In this document: one piece after another, positions 26,626 to 36,205 of the stretch
Layout of the letters: every line of letters starts with the position of its first letter
Numbering within the stretch: the stretch's first letter is position 1
Assembly (NCBI GenBank): GCA_021647465.1
Contig: JAKIUQ010000005.1
Location: 157,222-221,221 of the forward strand
Reading direction: 5' to 3'
Length of the DNA stretch: 64,000 nucleotides
From: Emcibacter sp.
GTDB lineage: Bacteria > Pseudomonadota > Alphaproteobacteria > Sphingomonadales > Emcibacteraceae
Notes under the pieces: model-generated
The model's input: only the letters and a program-made list of their open reading frames with translations
Databases searched by the model: none
What the model was told of the DNA's origin: nothing
Made by a program: the position numbers and the translations under genes

Positions 26626-27768
26626 GTGCAGACAGCGTCGTTAAAAGAAAAGGATCAAAAGTCAAGATCTGGTCAATATCGTGTGATGATTGTCGATGAT
26701 TCAGCGGTGATCAGAGGATTGATGTCTAAATGGCTTGGTGAAGACCCGGCGATAGAGATCGTTGGTACGGCGGGCAACGGCGAAATGGCTCTGCTTAGTA
26801 TGTCACGCTATGATCCGGAAGTTATTATACTTGATATTGAAATGCCCGTTATGGATGGCTTAACGGCCTTGCCAAAAATTTTCCAGATAAACCCAAAAGT
26901 TAAAGTTGTGATGGCGTCAACCCTGACAAAGCGTAATGCGGAAATCAGCATGAAAGCCCTGTCTTTAGGGGCGTCAGACTATGTATCAAAGCCTGATAGT
27001 AATCGCGAAGTTGCTTCTTCTCTGAGTTTTCAGGAAGAGCTTATCAGCAAGGTTATCAGTATCGCGGCAGCGAACCGGCTTAGAAATAACGGCACGGTCT
27101 ATATAGGTGAAAAAAGCAGCCTTATTGATAAACAATTTACGCCAACCATGAAAATGAGCAAGGCCATTGATACACGCAGATTTTCAGGTAATAAAATATC
27201 CATTCTGGCCATTGGCAGTTCTACGGGTGGCCCGCAAGCTCTGCTCGATGTGTTGAAAGATTTGGGTAAGGTGAATGTCCCTATCGTGATAACACAGCAT
27301 ATGCCGGAAACTTTTACAAAAATTTTGGCGAATCATTTAAGTCAATCCACTATGCTTGATTGTAAAGAGGCGGAGGATGGCGACATTCTCGAAAATGGCA
27401 AAGTATATTTGGCCCCCGGCGGCTATCACATGAAGGTTGTTGAAAAAAAAGGACGAAAAATCATTGCACTGAATCAGGAGCCCGCAGAGAATTTTTGCCG
27501 GCCCTCTGTTGAGCCAATGTTCAGAAGTCTTATCGATACTTATGGTTCTGGAGTATTTGCTGTCATACTGACAGGTATGGGGCATGACGGCCTTGAAGCC
27601 AGTGGAAAACTGGTGGAGGCAGGCGGAACCTTAATCGCGCAAGATGAAGAGACAAGTGTTGTTTGGGGAATGCCCGGCGCGGTAAGCCGTGCAGGGTTAT
27701 GCAGTGGCATATATCCCCTGAACCAAATTGGCTCAAAAATAAAAGAAAAATTAGTAGGACGGACATAA
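26626..27768 (+). CDS. cheB: Chemoreceptor methylesterase/deamidase CheB
   Basis: A 380-residue protein with an N-terminal receiver (Asp70 in VIILDIEMPVMDG) and a C-terminal methylesterase domain. The catalytic serine lies in GSSTGGPQAL, the histidine in TQHMPETF and the aspartate in GMGHDG. It removes methyl groups from chemoreceptors to adapt signalling. The start is GTG directly after the cheY stop, with AGGA upstream; no better in-frame ATG precedes the receiver. It overlaps cheR by one base. Confidence 0.94.
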   Translation: MQTASLKEKDQKSRSGQYRVMIVDDSAVIRGLMSKWLGEDPAIEIVGTAGNGEMALLSMSRYDPEVIILDIEMPVMDGLTALPKIFQINPKVKVVMASTLTKRNAEISMKALSLGASDYVSKPDSNREVASSLSFQEELISKVISIAAANRLRNNGTVYIGEKSSLIDKQFTPTMKMSKAIDTRRFSGNKISILAIGSSTGGPQALLDVLKDLGKVNVPIVITQHMPETFTKILANHLSQSTMLDCKEAEDGDILENGKVYLAPGGYHMKVVEKKGRKIIALNQEPAENFCRPSVEPMFRSLIDTYGSGVFAVILTGMGHDGLEASGKLVEAGGTLIAQDEETSVVWGMPGAVSRAGLCSGIYPLNQIGSKIKEKLVGRT

Positions 27769-28604
27769 TGAGAAAAGAAGATTTTGAACTACTAAGCAAG
27801 ATCTTGAAAGAAAGATCAGGGCTGGTTCTTTCAGAGGATAAGGTTTATTTGCTGGAAAGCCGCCTTACCCCTATTGCCCGTAAAAAAGGTATGGAAACAC
27901 TGGATGACCTGATTAATGAGATTCGGCTGCGGCGTAAGGAAGACTTGCTTCGTGAAGTGACCGACGCAATGACAACAAATGAGTCTTTCTTCTTTCGTGA
28001 TAACACGCCGTTTGATTTATTTAAGGAAGATGTTCTTCCCGCGCTTATGAAAAATAGAGCGAATAAACGGCTTCGTATTTGGTGCGCGGCGGCATCAACC
28101 GGACAGGAGCCTTATTCTTTAGGTATTATTTTAAAAGAAATGGAAGCTCAGCTCAGTGGTTGGACGATTGAAATTATCGGGACGGACCTGTCCCAGGATG
28201 TTCTTGATAAAGCGAAAGCGGGGATTTATTCTCAGTTTGAAGTCCAAAGGGGATTGCCCATCAAGCTATTGATGAAATATTTCACGCAAGCGGGTGAAAT
28301 GTGGCAGATATCGGAAGATATCCGGAATATGGTGGCCTATAAACCTTATAATCTTCTGGATAGTTTTGGCGCATTGGGAAAGTTTGATGTGATATTCTGC
28401 CGTAATGTGTTGATATATTTCCATCAAGAAACAAAAGCGGATGTGTTAAACCGTCTGCGCGAGCAGATGCCCGAAGATGGGACGTTGTTTTTGGGGGCTG
28501 CTGAAACAGTTTTGGGCCTTACGGATAAATTTAAGCCTGTTTCAGGGAAACGGGGGCTTTATAAGACTTCTGATTATATGTCCCAAGCTCTGAAAGCGGG
28601 ATAA
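27768..28604 (+). CDS. cheR: Chemoreceptor methyltransferase CheR
   Basis: About 278 residues from the ATG at 27768, which overlaps the cheB TAA by one base (TAATG). Longer in-frame extensions lie inside cheB and are discarded. The S-adenosylmethionine site is WCAAASTGQEPYSLG, with DVIFCRNVLIYF further on; both are CheR hallmarks. It methylates glutamates on receptors, opposing CheB. It ends the che operon. No receptor, CheD or CheZ gene lies in the window. Confidence 0.95.
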   Translation: MRKEDFELLSKILKERSGLVLSEDKVYLLESRLTPIARKKGMETLDDLINEIRLRRKEDLLREVTDAMTTNESFFFRDNTPFDLFKEDVLPALMKNRANKRLRIWCAAASTGQEPYSLGIILKEMEAQLSGWTIEIIGTDLSQDVLDKAKAGIYSQFEVQRGLPIKLLMKYFTQAGEMWQISEDIRNMVAYKPYNLLDSFGALGKFDVIFCRNVLIYFHQETKADVLNRLREQMPEDGTLFLGAAETVLGLTDKFKPVSGKRGLYKTSDYMSQALKAG

Positions 28605-28652
28605 TCCATATATAAACATCGCTTTAAACGGTCTAAAATGAAAAGATATAAA

Positions 28653-28684
28653 AAGGCCGCGCCTAAGAACTCAGGCGCGGCCTT
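28653..28684. terminator. Strong hairpin terminator between cheR and ctrA
   Basis: AAGGCCGCGCCT and AGGCGCGGCCTT form a perfect 12-base stem around an 8-base loop. It sits between two convergent genes and is followed by CTCATTTT on the plus side, so it can end both transcripts. Confidence 0.9.
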
Positions 28685-28731
28685 CTCATTTTGGTAAATG
28701 TAGAATTTACCGGAGACAATATGTGTATTTA

Positions 28732-29436
28732 TTAGCTGGCAACGGCGACGTCATCTTCTTTTTGTTCTGGATCACGTAATACATATCCGCGCCCCCAAAC
28801 AGTTTCGATGTAATTTTCACCGCAAATGGCCATCAGTTTCTTGCGTAATTTACAAATAAAAACATCAATGATTTTTAATTCAGGTTCATCCATGCCGCCG
28901 TATAAATGGTTCAGGAACATTTCTTTGGTCAATGTCGTGCTTTTACGCAATGACAGCAGTTCCAGCATGGCATATTCCTTGCCGGTTAAATGAACGCGCT
29001 GTGTATTGACATCAACTGTTTTTGTATCAAGGTTTACGGCCAGTTTTCCGGTGCGAATAATGGATTCTGCATGGCCTTTTGATCGGCGGATAATCGCTTG
29101 AATTCGGGCAACAAGCTCTTCTTTATAAAATGGTTTTGTCAAATAATCATCGGCACCAAAACCAAGCCCTTTTACTTTATTTTCCAGTTCACCCATGCCG
29201 GACAGGATCAGGATAGGGGTGGTTACTTTTGACAAGCGTAATTTTTTCAGGACATCATACCCATGCATATCCGGTAAATTCAGATCAAGCAGGATAATGT
29301 CATAATCATATAACTTGCCAAGGTCGATACCTTCTTCACCAAGGTCCGTACTGTAAATATTAAAGCCTTCTGCTGTTAACATTAACTCGATACTTTTTGA
29401 CGTGGATGGATCATCTTCTATGAGTAAAACGCGCAT
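28732..29436 (-). CDS. ctrA: Cell-cycle response regulator CtrA
   Basis: A 234-residue OmpR-type regulator. The receiver has Asp51 in IILLDLNLPDMHGYDVLKKL, and the winged-helix output domain includes KIIDVFICKLRKKL and ETVWGRGYVLRDP, nearly identical in form to CtrA of other alphaproteobacteria. CtrA controls flagellar and division genes and is activated through ChpT. The tail ends in VAVAS; in Caulobacter a small hydrophobic C-terminus marks CtrA for ClpXP, and whether this tail does so is inference. Its upstream region, shared with fliI, contains several TTAAC half-sites. Confidence 0.96.
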   Translation of the reverse strand: MRVLLIEDDPSTSKSIELMLTAEGFNIYSTDLGEEGIDLGKLYDYDIILLDLNLPDMHGYDVLKKLRLSKVTTPILILSGMGELENKVKGLGFGADDYLTKPFYKEELVARIQAIIRRSKGHAESIIRTGKLAVNLDTKTVDVNTQRVHLTGKEYAMLELLSLRKSTTLTKEMFLNHLYGGMDEPELKIIDVFICKLRKKLMAICGENYIETVWGRGYVLRDPEQKEDDVAVAS

Positions 29437-29777
29437 TTAGAACCCTTCATGTTTTATGTTTTTTTAAATATATTAATGTTTAAAATATGTTGTTAACCTC
29501 TTCTTGTTAACTATTATTAACACAATTGGTTAACAAAAGGTAACCAAGGTCATAAAATATGATGTTTCCCTCGGAAATGTTAATGATATAATTCCAGCAA
29601 TATCGCCTTTTTGCATAGTAAGTCATTGAAATATAAGAAGATTAATGAATATTACTGAATATTTAAGTTAATGATAATTTAAAAGAAAATATTATCATTT
29701 TTTGTATATTTTTCTGTGATAGCGGCCCTATTTAGCGTATCATAGGCTGTAATTACCTAAAATCATTGTGGATCGCC
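29437..29777. promoter_or_regulatory. Divergent ctrA/fliI regulatory region
   Basis: About 340 AT-rich bases separate ctrA and fliI. From 29492 to about 29536 there are four TTAAC or GTTAA half-sites in 45 bases, spaced 6, 9 and 10 rather than the canonical 7 bases. They resemble CtrA half-sites and could serve autoregulation and fliI control. I see no gene in this stretch. Confidence 0.5.
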
Positions 29778-31136
29778 GTGTATAGTTTGAAAGCTGAAAT
29801 AGAAAGAATGAATAGCTGGCGCTTTTATGGCCGGGTTGTTGGTATTCAAGGGCTTTTGGTTGAGGTTGCCGGCGCGCAAGGGTCGTTAAGCATTGGATCG
29901 CGCGTTAATCTATTGTCACGTCAGGATAAAGTTGTTGCCTGTGAGGTCGTTGGTTTCAAGGCGGACCGGGCGTTGCTCATGTCTTATTCAATGCTCGAAG
30001 GCGTTGGCGTTGGCTGTCAGGCTTTTGTTGAGGGCGAAACGCCAGTTGCCCATCCTTCAAATCAATGGTTGGGCCGCGTGATTAACGCCATGGGGGAACC
30101 TATTGATGGCAAGGGGCCCATAAAACCCGGGGCAGAAGCTTATCCCATCCGTGCACAGCCGCCACCGGCACATTTGCGCCAGCGCGTTGGCGGCAAAATT
30201 GACTTGGGGGTACGAACGTTAAATACTTTTGTTACCTGCTGCAAGGGACAAAGAATGGGTATTTTCGCCGGTTCAGGTGTTGGTAAATCCATTCTTTTGT
30301 CAATGTTTGCCCGCTATGCCAGATCAGATGTATCTGTTATCGGCCTTATTGGGGAGAGGGGCCGAGAGGTTCAGGAATTTATTGAGGATGACCTTGGCCC
30401 CGAGGGGCTGGCCAGAAGCGTCGTTGTCGTGGCCACTTCTGATGAAACGGCGCTTATGCGGCGCCAAGCTGCCTATCTGACGTTAACCGTCAGCGAATAT
30501 TTTCGGGATCAGGGTAATGATGTTCTATGTTTAATGGATAGTGTCACCCGATTTGCCATGGCGCAAAGGGAGATTGGTCTGGCCGGGGGGGAACCACCGG
30601 CCAGCAAAGGCTATACGCCGACGGTATTTACAGAATTGCCAAGGCTTCTGGAGCGGGCTGGCCCCGGCATCGATAAGGGCATTGATACGGGCTCTATCAC
30701 GGGGCTCTTTACGGTTCTGGTAGAGGGGGATGATCATAATGAACCTATATCAGATGCGGTGCGGGGTATTTTGGATGGCCATATTGTCCTGGACCGCACC
30801 ATTGCCGAACGGGGGCGCTTTCCCGCGATCAATGTTTTGCGGTCAATTTCCCGTACAATGCCCGGATGTAATAATAATGAACAAAATGATCTTTTGGTTA
30901 CGGCTCGTAAATATTTAGCAGACTATAATGACATGGAAGAGATGATTCGCCTCGGCGCTTACAGGCCGGGTGCAAATCAGGATGTGGACGCGGCCATTCA
31001 TTTTCATCCTGCCCTTGAAGAATTCATGACGCAGAAAAAGACTGAATGCAGTTTACTGGAGGAGGGATATGAACAGCTTGCCCAGATATTGCAAAATACA
31101 CCTGCGGCGGATGTTGAGCAAGATTTAAAGAATTAG
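29778..31136 (+). CDS. fliI: Flagellar export ATPase FliI
   Basis: About 452 residues of an F1-beta-like ATPase that powers flagellar export at the membrane. The Walker A loop is GIFAGSGVGKS, Walker B is DVLCLMDSVTRFAMAQRE, and GEPPASKGYTPTVF is the FliI/EscN signature. The start is uncertain: GTG at 29778 gives the family-like opening VYSLKAEIERMNSW, TTG at 29766 and ATG at 29808 are alternatives. It is followed 13 bases later by fliJ. Adjacency to ctrA is common in alphaproteobacteria. Confidence 0.94.
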   Translation: MYSLKAEIERMNSWRFYGRVVGIQGLLVEVAGAQGSLSIGSRVNLLSRQDKVVACEVVGFKADRALLMSYSMLEGVGVGCQAFVEGETPVAHPSNQWLGRVINAMGEPIDGKGPIKPGAEAYPIRAQPPPAHLRQRVGGKIDLGVRTLNTFVTCCKGQRMGIFAGSGVGKSILLSMFARYARSDVSVIGLIGERGREVQEFIEDDLGPEGLARSVVVVATSDETALMRRQAAYLTLTVSEYFRDQGNDVLCLMDSVTRFAMAQREIGLAGGEPPASKGYTPTVFTELPRLLERAGPGIDKGIDTGSITGLFTVLVEGDDHNEPISDAVRGILDGHIVLDRTIAERGRFPAINVLRSISRTMPGCNNNEQNDLLVTARKYLADYNDMEEMIRLGAYRPGANQDVDAAIHFHPALEEFMTQKKTECSLLEEGYEQLAQILQNTPAADVEQDLKN

Positions 31137-31149
31137 GAATATTTACATA

Positions 31150-31575
31150 ATGAATCGTAAAGGCATGACAGGCATGATCCGGCTACAAAAGTGGCAATTG
31201 GATGAAAAACGCAGAGATTTGGTTGCGTTGGAAAAAATGCGAGATGATCTCAAACAGAATTTAGCAGATCTTCAAAATGAATTGATTGCGGAACAAAGAA
31301 AAGTGGCGGAAACCCCCGTCGTCAGTATTGCTTATGCCGGTTATGCACAAAAAGTTATGGCCCGCCGGGTGAATATCGTTAATTCCATGCTGGAAATCGA
31401 CGTTTCTATCGAGAATAGCAAAGACCAAGTGGCAGAGGCCTTTAAGGAACTGAAAAAATACGAAGTTGTTGAGCAGCGTGAACGTGAGCGGGAATATCGC
31501 GCCCGTGATTTGCGCCAACAAAATGAGCTCGACGAACTGGCCATCAACATGCACCGCCGCCAAAATGCCGGCTGA
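31150..31575 (+). CDS. fliJ: Flagellar export chaperone FliJ
   Basis: A 141-residue, almost wholly coiled-coil protein rich in Lys, Glu, Arg and Gln, as expected for FliJ, which links FliI to FlhA and escorts export chaperones. The first residues (LQKWQLDEKRRDLVALEKM) and the REREREYRARDLRQQNELDE tail fit the family. Position directly after fliI is the strongest support. Confidence 0.85.
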   Translation: MNRKGMTGMIRLQKWQLDEKRRDLVALEKMRDDLKQNLADLQNELIAEQRKVAETPVVSIAYAGYAQKVMARRVNIVNSMLEIDVSIENSKDQVAEAFKELKKYEVVEQREREREYRARDLRQQNELDELAINMHRRQNAG

Positions 31576-31596
31576 TAAATTTTGCATAATAATGCT

Positions 31597-31998
31597 CTAG
31601 AATATAGCCGGGAGGCGTTTTAACAGGGTGTCATTTTCCCAATTGGGTTGGCGGTCTTCAATGGTGATCGATATATTCTGGCCACGGTTATTGTCTCCAT
31701 TAACCAGATTTACTTCAATCCATTTCGGAATGATATGATTTGTGATATCCTCCAGAATATCATGGGCCATATTTTCTGCTTTTGTGGTTTTATGGGCGAT
31801 CATCTGTCCTAAATAATCGTCCAGCCCCTCATGGTTAAGCAAAAGCTTGTCCGGAACATAACGTAATCCAAATAAATATATTTTTTGGTTCAGGGTAATT
31901 TCCTGCGTGATTGAAACGACATAGGTCTTGTTACGATATGGGTTTTCTGATGAGGACAAGATGTCTTTTTCTTCAGAAGAGGATGAAGGTTCTGCCAT
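31597..31998 (-). CDS. QueF-like T-fold protein lacking the catalytic motif
   Basis: A 133-residue protein. Comparing by eye with Bacillus QueF, LRYVPDKLLL matches the ISYIPDEKMV strand, the helix with AENMAHDILEDI matches FHEDCMNIIMNDL, and IPKWIEV matches DPRYIEV almost without gaps, followed by a similar ISITIEDRQPNW strand. These stretches span the tunnelling-fold core. The catalytic CPxTGxxDF segment of QueF is replaced by SITQEITLNQ, so nitrile reductase activity is unlikely. The gene lies 15 bases upstream of the fliK-like stop, on the same strand at the end of the flagellar series. Role unknown; the fold assignment is inference. Confidence 0.5.
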   Translation of the reverse strand: MAEPSSSSEEKDILSSSENPYRNKTYVVSITQEITLNQKIYLFGLRYVPDKLLLNHEGLDDYLGQMIAHKTTKAENMAHDILEDITNHIIPKWIEVNLVNGDNNRGQNISITIEDRQPNWENDTLLKRLPAIF

Positions 31999-32013
31999 AA
32001 GGATACCGTCTTT

Positions 32014-34293
32014 CTAGGCTTTTAGCATGTGAATTTTCTGGTTGATGATATTTTGCACGGATATATCTGGTGATATGTTATCCCTGAATTGAAGGTCCCC
32101 TGCAAACCCGCTGATTTCTAAGGATGTAACGAATTTGTCAGACAGGTCCTTTTTCATTTCTGCCGGCAATATGGCTTTTGATCGGATAATGATATTGAGT
32201 TTGGTCTCTTTCAGTAAGCCATCGACCTGAATTTTGCCAATTTCGCTTAAATTTAATTCCACGATGAAACGCGTGGCAACTTTTTTGTCGTCTTCTTCAG
32301 GAGCCTTATTATTTTTGTCGGATTCTTCATCAACCAGTTGGCGAGTCAAGAAAGGGATGGCCTGAACGTCCGTCCCAACCTGCATGGGGATCAGGGCAGG
32401 CCGCCAATCATTGACCGTTGTTTCAGCCCCCAACCTGAATATGCGTTTCATATCATTATCAAGCATATTCAATAGCTTGCCCTGCTCCAGCCTTTCTATG
32501 CGCTGGGTGACGGCGGGGCCGAGCCATATTCGCGCAGGATTTTTCGCCCCCAAAGCCGCGAGAAAGAACAGCATGCTGGAGGTCATTTGCGCCGGATTCT
32601 GGATGCCGGGTATTCTGTTGCCCAACAGGTGGGTCGGGCTTGCGGCATCAACAGGGGGCGGCAAGATTGATAATAACTGGCTCAGGGATTGCCAGTTCTG
32701 GACAAAATTTTCCAGTGGTTGCGGGGGGATTTGCGCTGCTGTTATGGGCGGCGCGGATGACGATATTATTTGCGCTGCTGCGGATATGCCCAAGGTGGTT
32801 TCTGCCCGGCCTTTGGTGGTATTTATTTGTGGCTCAAGTTGCTGGGTATTTTTTTGGGCAGACTTTACACTGGCTTGACTGGTTTGCGGCGGCGCGGGCA
32901 GATTAAAATTAATCACTGTTCCCGCCTTAAGGTCAACGGGGCTTTGAATCTTGATCACCGAAACCGGCGTTGCAATATATAGTGAAATATATTCATTCGC
33001 TCTGGAAGGATTAGGATGGCCAGGATTAGGGGTGACCGTTTGACTATATTGACCCGGATAATGATTGTTTTTGTTGGGCATGGCCGGCGCGGCAGAATTG
33101 ACGTTAGCCGTATTTTGTTGCGCAATATTCTTCGCGGGGTCAATGACAATACCCCAAAAGCTTTGCGCAGGCGCTGATGTTGCTACGGGGGCTGCCTCTG
33201 ATTTTGACACAGATGATTTTGGCACAGATTCTGGTAGGGGGTTAACCTTATTCTCAGATGCCGGAGCCTGTATTGGATTTTGGGCCTGAGTATCTGGAAT
33301 AGCAATTGATTGAATTTGTAACGTGAAATTACTGCCCGCTTTTATATTATCCAACATATTATCTTGGCGGCTTGCTTGTCCGAGCTGTTTTTGAACAATT
33401 TCAGGGAGGTTAATGGTCTCCTTTGGGATATTTTTAACCACGGCTGCCAGTATGTTGATATGTAATAATTTTTCCACATTCATTTGGGCTGTTGCTGCGG
33501 GTGCCAAAGCTTGCGCCTTATCCTGGGGGGGTAGTTTGACAATCTGTTCTTGGGCAATTAAGACATTTCCGGCGATAGAAGACTGGATGGTCGCGGGAGG
33601 GCGGCTCTGCTGGGGGGTTGCTCTTTCATATAAAGTGTAATTGGTTGTGGTCGCGGGCAGTGGCAACTCATTCAGTTTATTGGCGCTTTCTCTTGCGATT
33701 TTCTCCGCGCGGAAAATGTCAGTTGTTCTGTAAGAGGTCTGCTGCTGTTCAATGGGCAGGGGGTTTTGATCAAGAGATGCTCTGATTTTTGGTGGCGCGC
33801 TGCCCAGTGCGGTGAGTTCCAATGTGACCGCTATTGATAACGGCGGGTTTTCCGGTACCGTTATATTTTGTGGCGGGTTATAGATGAGCCGCGCTTCAAT
33901 TTCCCTATCCAGCTTTAATATTTTGACGGCAAGATCTGCATTGGGCGGAATTTTTTCAATATCTTTTTGCTGTGACACATCATATTTAATGACATAAGTC
34001 CCCGTTTCAGAAGTAATAAGCGGGCGACCCTGTCCATCAATACCAAGGTAAGTCGCCGAGACTTCACTGCCTTCCTCAAGGTTGACAAGGCTGGTGGAAA
34101 TCGTGACCGCCGTATCATAAGGCGCGGGCTTTTCTTTTGACTCCTGAAGCTTTTCTGGCGCGCGGGATTTCTTGTCATGGGGTTGTTGCTGGGCGGAACT
34201 ATCATCAGATGTGGAGGAGGTACGGGTGACCCGCGCGGTACCGTCGTCCGTTATGAGGGGGGTATTTGATATTGGGGCATGAATATCGTTCAT
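32014..34293 (-). CDS. FliK-like hook-length-control protein
   Basis: A 759-residue protein. The first 500 residues are low-complexity and rich in Pro, Gln, Ala and Asn. The C-terminal part (about 640-750) has a Flg_hook-like pattern: FIVELNLSEIGKIQVDG, then LNIIIRSKAILPAEMKKDLSDKF. FliK-type proteins are secreted rulers that switch the export apparatus from hook to filament. The window has a second, more canonical FliK at 47534-49399, so this copy may have another role. It follows flhG in the minus-strand flagellar block. Confidence 0.6.
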   Translation of the reverse strand: MNDIHAPISNTPLITDDGTARVTRTSSTSDDSSAQQQPHDKKSRAPEKLQESKEKPAPYDTAVTISTSLVNLEEGSEVSATYLGIDGQGRPLITSETGTYVIKYDVSQQKDIEKIPPNADLAVKILKLDREIEARLIYNPPQNITVPENPPLSIAVTLELTALGSAPPKIRASLDQNPLPIEQQQTSYRTTDIFRAEKIARESANKLNELPLPATTTNYTLYERATPQQSRPPATIQSSIAGNVLIAQEQIVKLPPQDKAQALAPAATAQMNVEKLLHINILAAVVKNIPKETINLPEIVQKQLGQASRQDNMLDNIKAGSNFTLQIQSIAIPDTQAQNPIQAPASENKVNPLPESVPKSSVSKSEAAPVATSAPAQSFWGIVIDPAKNIAQQNTANVNSAAPAMPNKNNHYPGQYSQTVTPNPGHPNPSRANEYISLYIATPVSVIKIQSPVDLKAGTVINFNLPAPPQTSQASVKSAQKNTQQLEPQINTTKGRAETTLGISAAAQIISSSAPPITAAQIPPQPLENFVQNWQSLSQLLSILPPPVDAASPTHLLGNRIPGIQNPAQMTSSMLFFLAALGAKNPARIWLGPAVTQRIERLEQGKLLNMLDNDMKRIFRLGAETTVNDWRPALIPMQVGTDVQAIPFLTRQLVDEESDKNNKAPEEDDKKVATRFIVELNLSEIGKIQVDGLLKETKLNIIIRSKAILPAEMKKDLSDKFVTSLEISGFAGDLQFRDNISPDISVQNIINQKIHMLKA

Positions 34294-34323
34294 ACCCTCA
34301 TATTACACCAATTTACGCTTTAA

Positions 34324-35103
34324 TTACACTTTTTTGGCAATTTCCAGCATATCTTCGCCGGCAAGGCTTTTGGGATGACGTTGCATCAGGGGTTTTTGAT
34401 GGCGAATGGTATCAACCACATGTTTGTCCCGCCGGACAGCCCCCAGATATTTCGGGGTAAATTTCAGGAAATTCTCACAAACTTTTTTCAGGGTTTCATA
34501 AGTTCTCAGACCCTCATGGCGATCTTCAACCATATTCACCAGAATGGCCAGATTTATATTTGGGTCGCGGCGATGGTTCAATTTGATAAAGGCATAAGCA
34601 TCGGTGAGGGAGGTCGGGTCAGCTGTCACCACAACAATAACCTTATCGGACATCTCGCAAAGGGTCATGACAGATGTTTCAACGCCGGCCCCCAAATCCA
34701 TGATGGTCAGGTCATATTGGTGTGATAATGTGACTAAATCCTGATTGAGGCGCGTCAGCCGTTCCTTTTTCAGGGAGGCCAGACTGCCGGAACCGGATTG
34801 ACCGGATATGACGTCAAAAACGCCCTGTCCTTTGCCAGTAGCAGAATGGCCCATATCGAAAGATGTAATGGCCTGATCCAGCGTTATGCCGCCGGACAGG
34901 ACTTTCCCCAAGTCAACCTCTGGCAGCAGGCCGAGCTGAATATCCACATTGGCAAGGCCAAGATCACCGTCAAACAAGAGAGTGCGGTTTCCTTGACTGG
35001 CAAACAGGTGGCATAAAGTGGTTGAGACCCAGGTTTTGCCGACGCCGCCTTTGCCCGAAGCAACCGTGATGATTCTGGAGCCAGTTTTTTTAAGGGGTCT
35101 CAT
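34324..35103 (-). CDS. flhG: MinD-like flagellar number regulator FlhG/FleN
   Basis: A 259-residue ParA/MinD ATPase. The deviant Walker A is VASGKGGVGKTW, and further motifs are FDGDLGLANVDIQLG and TIMDLGAGVE. FlhG works with FlhF to set flagellar number and place. Its start overlaps the flhF stop by four bases (ATGA), indicating translational coupling. The C-terminal amphipathic helix of MinD is not obvious. Confidence 0.9.
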   Translation of the reverse strand: MRPLKKTGSRIITVASGKGGVGKTWVSTTLCHLFASQGNRTLLFDGDLGLANVDIQLGLLPEVDLGKVLSGGITLDQAITSFDMGHSATGKGQGVFDVISGQSGSGSLASLKKERLTRLNQDLVTLSHQYDLTIMDLGAGVETSVMTLCEMSDKVIVVVTADPTSLTDAYAFIKLNHRRDPNINLAILVNMVEDRHEGLRTYETLKKVCENFLKFTPKYLGAVRRDKHVVDTIRHQKPLMQRHPKSLAGEDMLEIAKKV

Positions 35104-36179
35104 GGTATTTCGCCTTCCATATCATCAATTATAAGGTCGTCATAGTCTTCTGTTTTACGGTCATCTTCAATGACGGGGCTGAAAATCTTTCGATCATCAA
35201 CGCGGGTTAGCAGCTTGGCGAGGCTTGCAGCATCGACTGTCTCAATTCCCTTGGCAAGATAGGGCGTTATACCAACCCCGGCAAAACTCATGTTATTCGC
35301 CTCGGCAATGACAAGCAAACTGGCATATCTTCGGGCGACATCCAGTCTTGTGGCAATGAACCGGCGGACGCCAAGATTGGCATAAGTCTGTGAAATTTCC
35401 CGGGCTTCCAACGGGTCGATTCCCGCCGCGACCACTAATATGGGTTCCACATCATATGCTGTGATGAGCTGATGTAATTCGGCCATTTCATGGCGGTCAA
35501 ACGGGTTGTAACCCATGGTATCAATAATGACCAGCTCTTCGGGTTGTTTGTTTGTGTCGATGGCCGGGGCCAGAAGAGCGGGTTCGGAAACTTCAATCAC
35601 GGTGGTTTTCAAGGCTTCGGCATAGCCATTCAATTGGGCCGTGCCGCCCGTGCGAATGGTATCCGTATTGATCAGGCGCACGGCCTTTCCGGATAATACG
35701 GCCTGACTGGTAAGCTTGGCCGCTGTGACAGTTTTACCAACGCCCGGCGGCCCCACCAGCATGATCGGGCGATTTTGGTAATCATTATTGATCGGGCTGA
35801 AATGAAACATGAGATCCAGTGATTTTGCCAAGGCATTAATATTATTGTCTTCATCAAATGACGCGGCGGTTTCGAGCATCCTGTCGGTCATGACTTTATT
35901 TATGCCGTGATGGGCCAGAAAATAGGATAAATTCACGGTTTCAACATGATCTGCATGTTCTAAATCCTTCAAGGATTTCTGAACGGGGGCCTTTTGTGGC
36001 TTGGGTTTTCGCGCCTTTCGCGGACTTACTTTCGGCGCGGGAGCTTCCATGGCGGCTGTTACGCTAACCGTGCCGCCCTCTTCATGGGAATTAATGATAA
36101 TGGCATCATCGCCCAAGGCTTCCCGAACCCTGGACAGGGCGGCCTGCATAGTCTCGGCAGTGAATATTTTTAACCGCAT
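35100..36179 (-). CDS. flhF: Flagellar SRP-like GTPase FlhF
   Basis: A 359-residue protein with a basic N-terminal region (RKARKPKPQKAPVQK) and a C-terminal SRP-type GTPase domain: G1 GPPGVGKTVTAAKL, DTIRTGGTAQLNGYAE, and IDTMGYNPFD. FlhF directs the position of flagellar assembly. It is 26 bases after flhA and overlaps flhG. The start fits the family opening MRLKIFTA. Confidence 0.93.
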   Translation of the reverse strand: MRLKIFTAETMQAALSRVREALGDDAIIINSHEEGGTVSVTAAMEAPAPKVSPRKARKPKPQKAPVQKSLKDLEHADHVETVNLSYFLAHHGINKVMTDRMLETAASFDEDNNINALAKSLDLMFHFSPINNDYQNRPIMLVGPPGVGKTVTAAKLTSQAVLSGKAVRLINTDTIRTGGTAQLNGYAEALKTTVIEVSEPALLAPAIDTNKQPEELVIIDTMGYNPFDRHEMAELHQLITAYDVEPILVVAAGIDPLEAREISQTYANLGVRRFIATRLDVARRYASLLVIAEANNMSFAGVGITPYLAKGIETVDAASLAKLLTRVDDRKIFSPVIEDDRKTEDYDDLIIDDMEGEIP

Positions 36180-36205
36180 ATTTAAAATTGCCTTTGGGCC
36201 TGACC

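Noticed and set aside
29766..29777. TTG at 29766 as the fliI start
   Set aside because: The added residues do not fit the family opening, while the GTG at 29778 does; neither has a strong ribosome-binding site, so this stays uncertain.
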